Shown here: piece after piece, positions 48,849 to 57,867 of the stretch | How positions within the stretch are numbered: position 1 is the stretch's first letter | Layout: every line of letters begins with the position of its first letter | Assembly: GCF_017114865.1 (NCBI RefSeq) | Contig: NZ_JADEYH010000001.1 | Location: 186,001-250,000 of the forward strand | Length of the DNA stretch: 64,000 bases | Source of the DNA: Streptomyces verrucosisporus | GTDB taxonomy: Bacteria; Actinomycetota; Actinomycetes; Streptomycetales; Streptomycetaceae | Direction of reading: 5' to 3' | The notes under the pieces: generated by a model | The model's input: the letters and a program-made list of their open reading frames with translations, nothing else | Databases searched by the model: none | What the model was told of the DNA's origin: nothing | Translations under genes and position numbers: made by a program

Positions 48849-49628
48849 TCAGGAGTGGGTGACCTGGAGCTTGTAGATGCTGGTCTGCCCGTAGTTGGAG
48901 CTGCTGCACGGGGAGGAGTTGCCGCAGTTGGCCTGGGTGTAGCCGCCTGCCTTGAAGTAGTTCCCGGACTTCGTGTGCGAGATCGTCGTCTGGAGGACGC
49001 CGTTGTAGTAGACCTTGATCTGGCCGTTGCTGACGACGAACTTGCCCTCGTAGACGGTGTTCAGCCGGTAGTTGCTGGTCACCAGCTTGTGGTGGGTGTC
49101 GTTGCCCTTGGTGATGTAGAGGCTGCTGCCCTCCAGCCGGAAGACCGTCACGTCGTCGTCGCCGTCGTGGATCTGGGCGCCGACGACGTGCGGCTTGTCG
49201 TTGGGAAGGCTGTTGAACGCCTGCCGGAAGGTGAGGGTGTGGGTGCCCGAGGTCGCCGACCAGGACGCGTTCTTGGTGCCGTTGTCGGTCATCTCCCGCA
49301 GCTCGGAGCGCCCGTAGCTGGAGTTGGGCGTCGTGACGGCGTTGACCGGGGAGCGGAACTGGACACCGGTGCACCTTGAGTTCACGGTGAACCAGGGGCC
49401 GGCGGAGAAGGTCTCCAGCGCGGGCTGCTTGACCTCGGTCGGCGAGCCGCCCGAGCCGGTCGGCAGGGTCACCTTCCAGTTGGTCAGGTCGAGCTGCTGG
49501 GCGGGGTAGTCGCAGGGATCGGCGGCGGTGGCGGTGCCCGCCACCGCCAGCGGGGCGGTCAGGGCGGCGACGGCCGAGAGTGCGGCCACGCCTGCCATGG
49601 TCAGAGTGCGCTTTCGGGTGCGGCTCAT
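48849..49628 (-). CDS. Secreted alginate lyase (PL7)
   Basis: This 259-residue secreted lyase has a signal peptide ending ATA/ADPC. All three PL7 signatures are present: RSELREM (Arg), VGAQIHDGD with QIH, and YFKAGGYTQ. QIH (Ile rather than Val) has been associated with activity on guluronate-containing blocks. The beta-jelly-roll length is normal, and no binding module is attached. It is the last gene of the transporter-lyase operon, 45 bp after the beta-helix protein gene, and is followed by tandem hairpins. Confidence 0.93.
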   Translation of the reverse strand: MSRTRKRTLTMAGVAALSAVAALTAPLAVAGTATAADPCDYPAQQLDLTNWKVTLPTGSGGSPTEVKQPALETFSAGPWFTVNSRCTGVQFRSPVNAVTTPNSSYGRSELREMTDNGTKNASWSATSGTHTLTFRQAFNSLPNDKPHVVGAQIHDGDDDVTVFRLEGSSLYITKGNDTHHKLVTSNYRLNTVYEGKFVVSNGQIKVYYNGVLQTTISHTKSGNYFKAGGYTQANCGNSSPCSSSNYGQTSIYKLQVTHS

Positions 49629-49673
49629 GTCTTCTTTTCCTTCTTGCTGGTTGTGGAAGGTTTCCTTCTGGGG

Positions 49674-50747
49674 TCAGCAGGGGCGCGACGGCTCGTACTC
49701 GTCCCCGTATGTGCCCGTCGCGTCTCCGCCGGTGTTGCCTGCCAGGGTGTTTCCGCACACCCGGCCCTGCGGGGTGGCTTCGAACTTGATGCCCCCCGCA
49801 GAGTTGAGGAGGAGGACGTTGTCCTCGATGTTGTTCGCGGTGCCGTCGGCGGGGGTGTCGCCGCCGACCCGGACTCCGGCTCCGACGTTGCCGTAGGAGA
49901 GGTTGGCCCGGAAGGTGTTGCCGCTGCCGCGGGCGTCGAGTCCGGCGGACTTGGGGTCCTGCTGGCCGGTGCAGACGTTGTGATCGACCAGGTTCGCGGT
50001 GGAGTTCTCCTTGATGTCCACGCACTCGTTGCCCCGGGTGTCGATCCGGTTGTGGTGGATCCGGTTGTCGCGGCTGACGTCCGGCCGGTCGTCCGGGGCG
50101 CCGTGCATGCCCTGCTGCTCGGGGGCGGTGCCCAGGTAGATGCCCTCGCCGACCTTGCCGCCGTCGCCGAAGCGGAAGTCCCACACCCCGCAGTCGGTGA
50201 TCCGGTTGTGGGCGACCTCGGCGCCGGTGATCAGGTAGCGCAGCCGTACGCACTCCTCGCCGGCGTTGCGGAAGGTCATGCCGGTGACGCGCAGGCCGTC
50301 CACACCGTCTCCTGGAGTCGTGCTCATGACATACAGGAGTTTCTTGCGGTAGCCGGACATCTCGCCGGGATCGCCGACCAGGCCGTCCATGGTGAACCCG
50401 GTCAGCCGGACACGGTCGTGCTGGACCTCTCCGATGGCACGGCCGGCGCCCGTTCCCTGGACCACGGCGGACGAGGGACCGGTGATGGTGACGTCCGGGC
50501 TCCGGGTGACGAAGTCCTGCGGGTAGCGTCCCGGTGCCAGACGGACGGTCGATCCGGGACCGGCCGTGTCCAGTGCCCGCTGGATACTGGCGAGGGGGGC
50601 CCCGCGCGTTCCGTCGTTGGCGTCGTCGCCGTCCGGTGAGACATGGATGTCATGACCGCCCCGGGGCGCGGCGGACGCGGTGGGCACGGACGTTCCCGTC
50701 AGTGCGAGCAGAACGGCCGCCGAAGCGATGTACCGGGTGATTCTCAT
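49674..50747 (-). CDS. Secreted right-handed beta-helix protein, probable polysaccharide lyase
   Basis: This 357-residue secreted protein starts with a signal peptide (ASAAVLLALTGTSVPTASA). After HVSPDGDDANDGTRGAPLASIQRALD, typical of pectate-lyase/PL6-like beta-helix proteins, come many N-x-I/V turns: EVAHNRITDCGV, IHHNRIDTRGNECVDIKENS, HNVCTGQQDP, NTFRANLSYGN and EDNVLLLNSAGG. The DIKE and RG motifs could supply catalytic Lys/Arg. Families such as PL6 or PL31 are beta-helix alginate lyases, but I cannot assign one. Its position next to a PL7 alginate lyase supports alginate as substrate. Start ATG overlaps the DUF624 stop (ATGA). Confidence 0.75.
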   Translation of the reverse strand: MRITRYIASAAVLLALTGTSVPTASAAPRGGHDIHVSPDGDDANDGTRGAPLASIQRALDTAGPGSTVRLAPGRYPQDFVTRSPDVTITGPSSAVVQGTGAGRAIGEVQHDRVRLTGFTMDGLVGDPGEMSGYRKKLLYVMSTTPGDGVDGLRVTGMTFRNAGEECVRLRYLITGAEVAHNRITDCGVWDFRFGDGGKVGEGIYLGTAPEQQGMHGAPDDRPDVSRDNRIHHNRIDTRGNECVDIKENSTANLVDHNVCTGQQDPKSAGLDARGSGNTFRANLSYGNVGAGVRVGGDTPADGTANNIEDNVLLLNSAGGIKFEATPQGRVCGNTLAGNTGGDATGTYGDEYEPSRPC

Positions 50748-51331
50748 ACCGGTTTCCTTGCTCTCGTGGGTGCGTACAGGGAGAGGGCCAGCAGCAGGGG
50801 CAAGGTGGGGCCGAACAGCAGGGGCCCCAAGGGAACGGGCAGTACCGCCGGCGGGACCAGGAGCACGGCCAGCAGCAGGGCCAGGCCGCGCCCGGGCGAG
50901 CCGAAGGCGAACCCCGCCGCGCGGCGGCGGAGCCCGCCTTCGGCGTCGACCGCGAACCCGGCGGTCAGGGACAGGGAGTAGACCGCCAGTGCGGCCAGCA
51001 GGACGAGCTGGGCGGGGAGCAGGAGGTACGCGACCGGACTCGCCGTCTCCAGGAGGAAGAGGCAGTTCACCGCGAGGACGGCGATCAGGGCACTGGCGGC
51101 GAGGCCGTCCCTCCACAGGGCGCGCCAGCAGCGTGGGAAGGCGCGCAGCGTCCCGGTGAAGGGACGGCCTCCGCCGTCACGCCGCCAGTCCTGGAGCGCG
51201 ACCGCCGCCGCGGCCAGGGCCGGGAGCCAGGTGACCACGCCGAGCGCCAGCAGGCAGAACGCCGCGCCCGCCAGCGCCGGCTGTGCCACGAACTCCATGG
51301 CGCGCAGCGCACCCCGCTCCCAGCCCTTCAT
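50744..51331 (-). CDS. DUF624 (YesL-like) membrane protein
   Basis: This 195-residue membrane protein has about five hydrophobic segments, with RAMEFVAQPALAGAAFCLL first and LPLLLALSLYAPTR last. It matches the DUF624/YesL family found in polysaccharide-uptake operons; function unknown, perhaps a transport accessory. It is coupled to the following beta-helix gene (ATGA overlap) and lies 10 bp after the heparinase-type gene. Confidence 0.8.
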   Translation of the reverse strand: MKGWERGALRAMEFVAQPALAGAAFCLLALGVVTWLPALAAAAVALQDWRRDGGGRPFTGTLRAFPRCWRALWRDGLAASALIAVLAVNCLFLLETASPVAYLLLPAQLVLLAALAVYSLSLTAGFAVDAEGGLRRRAAGFAFGSPGRGLALLLAVLLVPPAVLPVPLGPLLFGPTLPLLLALSLYAPTRARKPV

Positions 51332-51341
51332 CGTGTGCTCC

Positions 51342-53396
51342 CTACGCGCCGTCGGTCCCGGTGGGCAGTACGCCGGTGAACGGCTCGTCGGTCCGCAGTC
51401 CGGCGGCGCCGTCGATCTCGACGCGCCGGGCCCGCACGGCCGCGGTGCGCGTGCCGGAGAGGATGACCGCCGCGGCGTCGGCGCTCACGCGTTCCGTCTC
51501 GATGACCCCGGTGCGGGGGGCGAGGAGGACCAGCTCGCTCTCGTCGCCCCGGCCGACGGAGACCGCGTGACCCTGGTCCGAGGGCAGGAGCTCCGCCGGG
51601 GCCGGCCGCGGGTCCAGCGCGCCCGCGCTCTCCAGGACGGTCAGGAACGTGGCGGTGCGGGTCCGCGGTGTGGTCAGGCACAGGGTGTGCATCGTCTTGC
51701 TGACCTTGAGGCTGGGGGTGCTGGAGGTCGGGTTGGCCTCCACATCGGTGCGCCGGCGCGTGGCCGTGGCGTCGGTGGGGAGCAGCCGGGTCAGCCGTGC
51801 GCTGCCGGGCCCCGCCTCCAGACGCCAGCCGTCGGGATCCAGCTGTGTCGTGGGCCAGTCGGTGTGCAGCAGGTACGTCCACTCGCGCGGCGCCGCGGCC
51901 TCCAGCTCGTCGAGGACGACTACACGTCCGCGAGGTGTCACCACCAGCGTGCGGTCGACGCGCCGCACCTCCAGCCGTTCGGGGAACATCACGGCGGACT
52001 CCGCCGTGGCGTGGGCGAACCCGTCCTCGGCGAGCACGTCCCGCACCCGGGGGCACCGCTCGCGCGGTATGCCCTCGTAGACGTGGTAGCGGCCCTCGTC
52101 CGCCCAGCCCTCCCCGTCGACCAGGACCAGGTTGTGGTGCGCGGCGCGCTTGTGGTTGCTGTACCCCTCGTCCACGGCGAGGAAGGCGCCGTGGGAGTGG
52201 AGGACGAAGGCGCCGGCGTCGGGGTGGTGGTGGCCCGCGCTCATGGCGTCCCAGCCGCCCGCGTCCTTCAGCCGGTGCCCCTCCTCCCAGGCCCGGTGGC
52301 CGCCGCCGGGCGCGGCCTTGAAGCTGACGCAGGTGGCCGCGCTGTCCCAGCCGGTGCGCGCGGTGATCTGCCCCAGGTCCGGGAAGTAGGCCGTGACGGG
52401 CTCCCGGCCGGGCGGGACGGGGGTCACCCGCGGGTCGTACCAGAGCAGTTCGAGGAAGGCCTCGGGCATGACACCGGGGCGCACACCCGACTGGTACGCC
52501 TCGCGCCAGAAGTGGCGCTCGGCGACCAGGTCGCCCAGCCACTGGGCCGTGCCGTCCCGGTACGCGGAGGCCAGCCGGTAGTAGAGGGCGACGCTGTGGC
52601 CGCTGCGCCGGTCGTGGCAGTCGCCGTGGTCGATGATCTCCTCGAAGCCCGGCGCGCTCTGGTGCAGTCGCCAGCGCGTGGTGTTGCGCAGGAACCCGCC
52701 GACCGACCACAGGTCGGCGTTCTCCTGGTGCTGCACGAGGTCGGTGTGGATGGCGAGCCACGGCACCCCGTACCGCCAGTACACCACTCCCTCCGAGTCC
52801 GAACCGTCCTCGGGAAGCATCCCGAGGACCGTTTCCAGGTTCCTGCGGGCCGGCTTGGTCCACTCGGGACGTTCCAGCGCGTACCCCGCGGTGGCGATGC
52901 CGGTCCAGCAGATCCAGTTGTGGTTCTGCCAGTAGGCGCTCGACCACCAGCGGCCGGCGGTCTCCTCGGCGTACGAGTGGAGGCGTTCGCCCTGGAGCTC
53001 CAGTTTGGCGCGCAGGATCTCACGCCGCTCCGGCTCCAGGTCCTCGCCCAGCCAGGAGTAGGCGAGGGAGAGACCGTGCAGCAGCCAGCCCGCGTCCAGG
53101 TCGTGGTCCGGCATGTGGGCCCGGCCCCAGTGGGGGAACGCCGCGCAGGTCGAGATCCAGCGCCACGCCTCCTCCAGGTAACCGCGCTGCCCGGTGAGCC
53201 GGTAGGCCAGGGCCAGGTTGGCGGCGGCGGGACCGAAGTAGGTGATGCTCGCCTCGGGGTGTTCTGTGGGCGGGTTCTGCCGGCGGTACCAGTCGCACTG
53301 CTCGTACAGCCTCCGCCACTGGGCCGCGTGCGTGCCGTTCAGCTCGCCGCGCAGTGAGTCGAGTCGTCCCTCGAGAAGCAGCATGCGTACTCTCAC
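51342..53396 (-). CDS. Heparinase II/III-type lyase 1 (probable oligoalginate lyase)
   Basis: This is a 684-residue protein with an alpha-toroid N-terminal part (PEASITYFGPAAANLALAYRL, HMPDHDLDAGWLLHGLSLAY, WSSAYWQNHNWICWTGIATA) and a C-terminal beta-sandwich heparinase II/III region (MSAGHHHPDAGAFVLHSHG, HHNLVLVDGEGW). Tyr and His residues of GHHHPDAG fit catalytic positions of this fold. There is no signal peptide, so it may act on imported oligosaccharides. GTG at 53396 overlaps the previous gene's stop (GTGA); ATG at 53384 is an alternative. Substrate is inferred from the PL7 gene in the same operon. It differs from its neighbour in length and sequence. Confidence 0.8.
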   Translation of the reverse strand: MRVRMLLLEGRLDSLRGELNGTHAAQWRRLYEQCDWYRRQNPPTEHPEASITYFGPAAANLALAYRLTGQRGYLEEAWRWISTCAAFPHWGRAHMPDHDLDAGWLLHGLSLAYSWLGEDLEPERREILRAKLELQGERLHSYAEETAGRWWSSAYWQNHNWICWTGIATAGYALERPEWTKPARRNLETVLGMLPEDGSDSEGVVYWRYGVPWLAIHTDLVQHQENADLWSVGGFLRNTTRWRLHQSAPGFEEIIDHGDCHDRRSGHSVALYYRLASAYRDGTAQWLGDLVAERHFWREAYQSGVRPGVMPEAFLELLWYDPRVTPVPPGREPVTAYFPDLGQITARTGWDSAATCVSFKAAPGGGHRAWEEGHRLKDAGGWDAMSAGHHHPDAGAFVLHSHGAFLAVDEGYSNHKRAAHHNLVLVDGEGWADEGRYHVYEGIPRERCPRVRDVLAEDGFAHATAESAVMFPERLEVRRVDRTLVVTPRGRVVVLDELEAAAPREWTYLLHTDWPTTQLDPDGWRLEAGPGSARLTRLLPTDATATRRRTDVEANPTSSTPSLKVSKTMHTLCLTTPRTRTATFLTVLESAGALDPRPAPAELLPSDQGHAVSVGRGDESELVLLAPRTGVIETERVSADAAAVILSGTRTAAVRARRVEIDGAAGLRTDEPFTGVLPTGTDGA

Positions 53397-55150
53397 GCTC
53401 CGATGGGATGGGTGGCGACGGTTCCGTCGGCCAGATCGATGTGGACGGTGTGCTCGGACAGGCTCACCCGGCGGACGGGAGAAGCCGCTTCGGCCGACTG
53501 GTAGACGGAGACGAACACCGCCCGCCGTCCGGTGAGGGACCAGTCGACGCCCTGACGGACCCGCGCTGGGTCGTCGGCGGGGCCGGGGTGGGGGACGACG
53601 GTGAACTCCGCCGGCGGGTGTGCCGCGTGCCAGCCGTTCAGGACGGCTCCCCCGTCCTCGCCCCAGACGGTGCGGGCTCGGTCGGCTCCCTGGGCCACGA
53701 CCTCGAGGGCGGTGGCCGGACGCAGCTGGGCGGTGAGCCGGTGCTCGGCGGCGGCTTCCAGTACGAGGACGTCGAGCAGGTAGCGCCGGTCCTCGACGAC
53801 CCTGCGGGTGGCCGTCACCCCGTCGTACGCCTGGTCGCACCGGCCGGCGTCGCCGTCGAGGACGGCGTCGCAGGGCCGCTGCTCGGTGTCGTCGACCCGG
53901 AAGGCGGGGTGGGCCGCCGTGCCGGCGTAGTACCGCCGCAGGCTCCGGTGGGCGTACGGCACCTGGCCGGGATCAGGCTGCCAGGTGGTGCCGTCGTCCG
54001 CGTAGAGGTAGAGCGACAGCTTGTCCTGGTGCCCGTGCGCGCCGCCGTGCGGTCCGGCGTCCAGCACCGCGTGGACGCCCTCGGTCCGGAACACCGCGTA
54101 TCCGGCGTCGGGGAAGTGCCGTCGCGGCGGCGGCGCGGGGAGCGGGGGCCCCGCGAACCACTCCTCGAGGTCCGCGGGCAGCGGTGCGGTGGAGTCCCGC
54201 CCGGCGGCCTGTGCGACCGACTTCAGCGGGGTGTCGGCGAACAGCCGGCCGGCGAGCGCGGCCACCTCCGCGATCTCCGCCGACTGCGCCTCGCGCCGGT
54301 ACGGGCCGTCGTGGAGAGCGGGCAGAGTGCCGTCCGGGGCGGCGACGCCCGCCAGCGCGGAGACCATCGCGCCCAGTACCGACGCCATCTCCCGGGGAAG
54401 CCGCTCCGGGCGGGCGCCGCGCAGCGCGAGCAGGTAGGCGTGCAGGACGAACAGGTGGTAATAGGTACTCGCCTCCCACTCCCAGCCGTCCCCCTGCACC
54501 GACACCCGCATGTGGGAGTCCAGTCCGTACTCCCCGGCCAGGCCCACCGGGTCGGGCGCGGCTCCGGAGACGGCCTCGGCGGCGGCGTGGCAGGAGATCT
54601 CCGCGGCGGCGAGCCAGGCCGTGTAGTTCGAGCGTTCCTCTCCCTTCCGCAGGAGTTCCTTCCGCGCCGCGCCGGCCGCCTCCCGGAGCGAGTCGAGGAA
54701 GGGCACGAGTGCGCCCAGCCCGGGACCGGTGTCGTGGTGCGCCGCGAGCGTGCGGACCGCGTGGGCGATGTTGACCGCCCAGATGGCCTCGGTCAGCGCC
54801 TGGTGGAAGAGCCGTCCGCGCAGCATCCAGTCGGCGCCGCCCGCGTGTGCGCCCGGCAGGCCGGCGTAGAGTCCGGCGTACTGGTGCAGCACGGCCACGG
54901 CCTCGCGGCGCTCGGCGGGGGTGCCTGCGGCCAGGTGCCGCAGGCGCCGGGCGATCTCCTGGTGCACCAGGACCGTCCTCGCGCCCCGTACGGCGTCGGT
55001 GTCCAGGCGGCAGCCGTGGCGGCAGGCGGCGCCGTCGGCGGGGAAGGCCGCGTCGAGCAGGTCGCCGTGGTCGAGCTCGACGCCGTGCGCCGGGCAGACG
55101 TAGGCGTGCCACCACCCGCCGGTCTCCTCCGGAACGGTCAGCGCGGCCAT
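53393..55150 (-). CDS. Heparinase II/III-type lyase 2 (probable oligoalginate lyase)
   Basis: This 585-residue protein has no signal peptide. It opens with GGWWHAYVCPAHGVELDH, then an alpha-toroid (YTAWLAAAEISCHAAAEAV, WEWEASTYYHLFVLHAYLLA) and the heparinase II/III core HGGAHGHQDKLSLYLYADDG. The arrangement recalls PL15/PL17-type exolytic alginate lyases, which release monomeric DEH. The exact family is uncertain. It overlaps the SDR stop region by 13 nt on the upstream side and lyase 1 by 4 nt downstream, so three genes are tightly coupled. Confidence 0.8.
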   Translation of the reverse strand: MAALTVPEETGGWWHAYVCPAHGVELDHGDLLDAAFPADGAACRHGCRLDTDAVRGARTVLVHQEIARRLRHLAAGTPAERREAVAVLHQYAGLYAGLPGAHAGGADWMLRGRLFHQALTEAIWAVNIAHAVRTLAAHHDTGPGLGALVPFLDSLREAAGAARKELLRKGEERSNYTAWLAAAEISCHAAAEAVSGAAPDPVGLAGEYGLDSHMRVSVQGDGWEWEASTYYHLFVLHAYLLALRGARPERLPREMASVLGAMVSALAGVAAPDGTLPALHDGPYRREAQSAEIAEVAALAGRLFADTPLKSVAQAAGRDSTAPLPADLEEWFAGPPLPAPPPRRHFPDAGYAVFRTEGVHAVLDAGPHGGAHGHQDKLSLYLYADDGTTWQPDPGQVPYAHRSLRRYYAGTAAHPAFRVDDTEQRPCDAVLDGDAGRCDQAYDGVTATRRVVEDRRYLLDVLVLEAAAEHRLTAQLRPATALEVVAQGADRARTVWGEDGGAVLNGWHAAHPPAEFTVVPHPGPADDPARVRQGVDWSLTGRRAVFVSVYQSAEAASPVRRVSLSEHTVHIDLADGTVATHPIGA

Positions 55151-55905
55151 GCGCCACCACCGATGTCGAAGGTGGCGCCGGTGACGTACCCGGCCTCGTC
55201 GGAGGCCAGGTAGACGGCCGCGCCGGCGACGTCGTCCGCGGTGCCCGCCCGGCCGACGGGCAGCTTCCCGACGATGCCGCGCTGGGCCTCGGGGGCGGTG
55301 AACGTGTTGTGGAAGGCGGTGCCTCCGATGTATCCGGGGGCGAGCGCGTTGACCGTGACGCCGGAGCCGCCGACCTCCTTGGCCAGGCCCTTGGCGAAAC
55401 CGATCACTCCGGCCTTGGCCGCCGCGTAGGCGGCCGCGCCGGGGCCGCCGCCGTCGTGGGCCGCCTGCGAGGCCATCAGGACGATCCGTCCCGCGGCTCC
55501 GGCCTCCCGCACGTGCGGGAGGGCCGCCCGGCAGGTCCGGAAGGCGGAGACCAGGTTGACGTCGATCACACGGAGAAAGTGCTCCTCGGACATCTCGGCG
55601 ACCGGCACCCGTGCGACGAGGTGCCCGGCGTTGGCGACGACGATGTCCAGGCCGCCGAGGAAAGCGACGCTCTCGCCGACCAGGCGCTCGACGGCCGCCG
55701 CGTCCGTGACGTCCGCGGCGAGGGCGGTGGACTTCCGCCCGAGTGCGTCGATCTCGTCCACGACACGCCCAGCCTGGTCCGCCGAGTTCCCGTAGTGGAC
55801 GATCACGTCGGCACCCGCCCGGGCCAGACCCAGCGCGACCGCCGCGCCGATACCGTGGCCCGCGCCGGTGACGAGTGCGCGGCGGCCCGTGAGGTCAAAA
55901 GACAT
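55138..55905 (-). CDS. SDR-family oxidoreductase, probable DEH reductase
   Basis: This 255-residue classical short-chain dehydrogenase has the cofactor motif VTGAGHGIGAAVA, DVTDAAAV, VANAGH, catalytic Ser in LMASQAAH and YAAAKAG with Tyr/Lys, and ends GGGAWPR. In alginate catabolism an NAD(P)H-dependent SDR reduces 4-deoxy-5-hexulose uronate (DEH) to KDG; its place between lyases and an ABC importer, with kdgK and KDPG aldolase downstream, supports that role. No kduI isomerase gene is seen, which argues against a pectin pathway. Cofactor preference cannot be told. Confidence 0.82.
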   Translation of the reverse strand: MSFDLTGRRALVTGAGHGIGAAVALGLARAGADVIVHYGNSADQAGRVVDEIDALGRKSTALAADVTDAAAVERLVGESVAFLGGLDIVVANAGHLVARVPVAEMSEEHFLRVIDVNLVSAFRTCRAALPHVREAGAAGRIVLMASQAAHDGGGPGAAAYAAAKAGVIGFAKGLAKEVGGSGVTVNALAPGYIGGTAFHNTFTAPEAQRGIVGKLPVGRAGTADDVAGAAVYLASDEAGYVTGATFDIGGGAWPR

Positions 55906-55944
55906 AAGAGGTTCTCCGTTGGTGTGTCGAAACGAACGACAGGG

Positions 55945-56883
55945 CTACTTGATGCCGGAGTTGGCGAAGCCCTGGACGAAGTAGCGCTGTGCGAGAAGGA
56001 ACAGTGCGACCATCGGGACGGTGGCGAGCGTCGTGCCGGCCATCAGGTAGGCCCAGGCGTTCTGGTCGGCCTGCTGGAAGGCCGACAGTCCCACCTGGAT
56101 CACGCGCAGCTCGGTGTCCGACGTGATGATCAGAGGCCACAGGAAGTTGTTCCAGCTGCTCTCGAAGGTGAGCAGACCGACTGTGGCGATGGCCGGTTTG
56201 ACCAGGGGCGTCATCACCCGGGCGTAGATGCCGAACTCGCCCATGCCGTCGATACGGGCGGCCTCCTCCAGCTCGCGCGGCAGGGAGAGGTAGAACTGGC
56301 GGAAGAGGAAGATGGCGAACGGCGTCAGCGCACCGGGGATGATGAGGCCCCACCACGAGTCGAGCCAGCCGTGGCCGCCCCGCCCGAGATAGTCGTTGCC
56401 GCCGAAGAAGGGGACGCCCTTGGCGATCAGGTACTGAGGAACGATCTTGGTGTAGGTCGGAATCATCATCGTGGCCAGCACGCCCATGAAGACCACGGTG
56501 CTGCCCCGGAACGGAATGCGGGCCAAGGCGTATCCGGCCATGGAGGCCATCACCAGATTGAGTGCGGTGTGCCCGATGGAGATGAGGAGACTGTTGCGGA
56601 AGTAGGTGCCGAACGGCGCGTACTCCAGGGCCTCGGGGTAGTTCGCCCAGTCCCACACCCGCGGCAGCAGGCCGGGGGGATGGGAGGCGAGGTCGGGGTC
56701 GGTCTTCAGGGAGGTGATGATCATCCAGAAGAACGGGACGGCCATCGCCAGCGACACGGTGATGAGTACCAGGTGCAGCGCGAGGCGCGGCAGGCGCCGG
56801 GTGAGCGGCGGGCGGGCGGACCGGCGCGCGACCGGAGCCGGAGCCTGAGCCGTCCCTGGGGCGGAGAGCTGGTCAGCGGACAT
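55945..56883 (-). CDS. ABC sugar permease (MalG type) of the putative alginate importer
   Basis: This 312-residue permease has six hydrophobic segments and the coupling loop EEAARIDGMGEFGIYARVMTPLVKP. The sequence APFGTYFRNSLLISIGHT and the terminal QRYFVQGFANSGIK are typical of CUT1 MalG-like permeases. It overlaps the upstream permease gene by 11 nt. Forms a channel with the product of 56873-57862. No ATPase gene is nearby. Confidence 0.9.
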   Translation of the reverse strand: MSADQLSAPGTAQAPAPVARRSARPPLTRRLPRLALHLVLITVSLAMAVPFFWMIITSLKTDPDLASHPPGLLPRVWDWANYPEALEYAPFGTYFRNSLLISIGHTALNLVMASMAGYALARIPFRGSTVVFMGVLATMMIPTYTKIVPQYLIAKGVPFFGGNDYLGRGGHGWLDSWWGLIIPGALTPFAIFLFRQFYLSLPRELEEAARIDGMGEFGIYARVMTPLVKPAIATVGLLTFESSWNNFLWPLIITSDTELRVIQVGLSAFQQADQNAWAYLMAGTTLATVPMVALFLLAQRYFVQGFANSGIK

Positions 56884-57862
56884 CGTCTTCCTTTCCGGTG
56901 AGACGTCGGCTGATCAGCATGAGCACCAGCAGGAACACGAACAGCACCACGCTCTGCGCGCAGGCCGCGCCCATGTTGAACTCCTTGAAGGCCGTGCGGT
57001 AGATCTCGTACGTCATGACGGTCGTCGAGTTGCCGGGCCCTCCGTCGGGCGTCAGCACGTACAGCTGGTCGAATGCCTGGAAGGAGTCGATGATCGACAC
57101 CACCAGGACGAAGAACGTCGCCGGCTTCAGCAACGGCAGGGTGATGGAGAAGAACTGCCGCACCTGCGACGCGCCGTCGATCCTCGCCGCTTCGTACACG
57201 TCGTCCGGCATGGCCTGCAGGGCGGCCAGGTAGATGAGCATCTTGATGCCGATGCCCTTCCAGATGCTCACGACGATCACGGCGAACAGGGCCCAGTCCG
57301 GGTCGGCCAGCCAGGCCGGCCCGTCGATGCCCACCCAGCTCAGCATCGTGTTCACGACACCGAGCCGGGGCTCGAACATCCACATCCAGACCAGGGCGAT
57401 CGCCACGGTCGCGGTGACGTGCGGCATGAAGACGGCCGTGCGGTACCAGGCCGCCGCCCGCATCTTCACGTTGAGCAGGAGTGCCAGGACCACGGCGATC
57501 GCCATGGCCACCGGCACGGTGAAGAAGGTGAAGACGACCGTGTGCCAGATGGACGAGTTCCAGGTCGGATCACCGAAGATCTCCTGGAAGTTGTCCAGCC
57601 CGTTGAAGGAGACCGTGCCCGCGAGGATGTCGTAGTCGGTGAAGGCCAGGACGAAGGTCGCGACGACGGGGATGCCGATCCACCAGACGAGGTGCACGAC
57701 CGAGGGCGCCAGCAGGAGAAGGGCGACCCGGCGCCGCTCGTGCCCGAACTTCCGCCTGCGCCGCGGACGGTCACCGCGGGGTGAGGATGTCGGTAGGCTG
57801 GTAGATCGATACACCGGCTTCTGGTGCCGACGTGCCGTGTCCACGGCCTGGTGGCTGGACAC
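56873..57862 (-). CDS. ABC sugar permease (MalF type) of the putative alginate importer
   Basis: This 329-residue CUT1 permease has a basic N-terminal tail (RPRRRRKFGHERRRVALLLL), six hydrophobic segments and the loop YEAARIDGASQVRQFFSITLP. GTG at 57862 lies 5 nt after the SBP stop with GAGG upstream. It completes a permease pair with the following gene, again without an ATPase in the cluster. Confidence 0.9.
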   Translation of the reverse strand: MSSHQAVDTARRHQKPVYRSTSLPTSSPRGDRPRRRRKFGHERRRVALLLLAPSVVHLVWWIGIPVVATFVLAFTDYDILAGTVSFNGLDNFQEIFGDPTWNSSIWHTVVFTFFTVPVAMAIAVVLALLLNVKMRAAAWYRTAVFMPHVTATVAIALVWMWMFEPRLGVVNTMLSWVGIDGPAWLADPDWALFAVIVVSIWKGIGIKMLIYLAALQAMPDDVYEAARIDGASQVRQFFSITLPLLKPATFFVLVVSIIDSFQAFDQLYVLTPDGGPGNSTTVMTYEIYRTAFKEFNMGAACAQSVVLFVFLLVLMLISRRLTGKEDDVR

Positions 57863-57867
57863 CGGCC

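Noticed and set aside
55138..55905. SDR as a fatty-acid 3-oxoacyl-ACP reductase
   Set aside because: The fold motifs cannot exclude it, but its place between alginate-type lyases and a sugar importer makes DEH reduction more likely.
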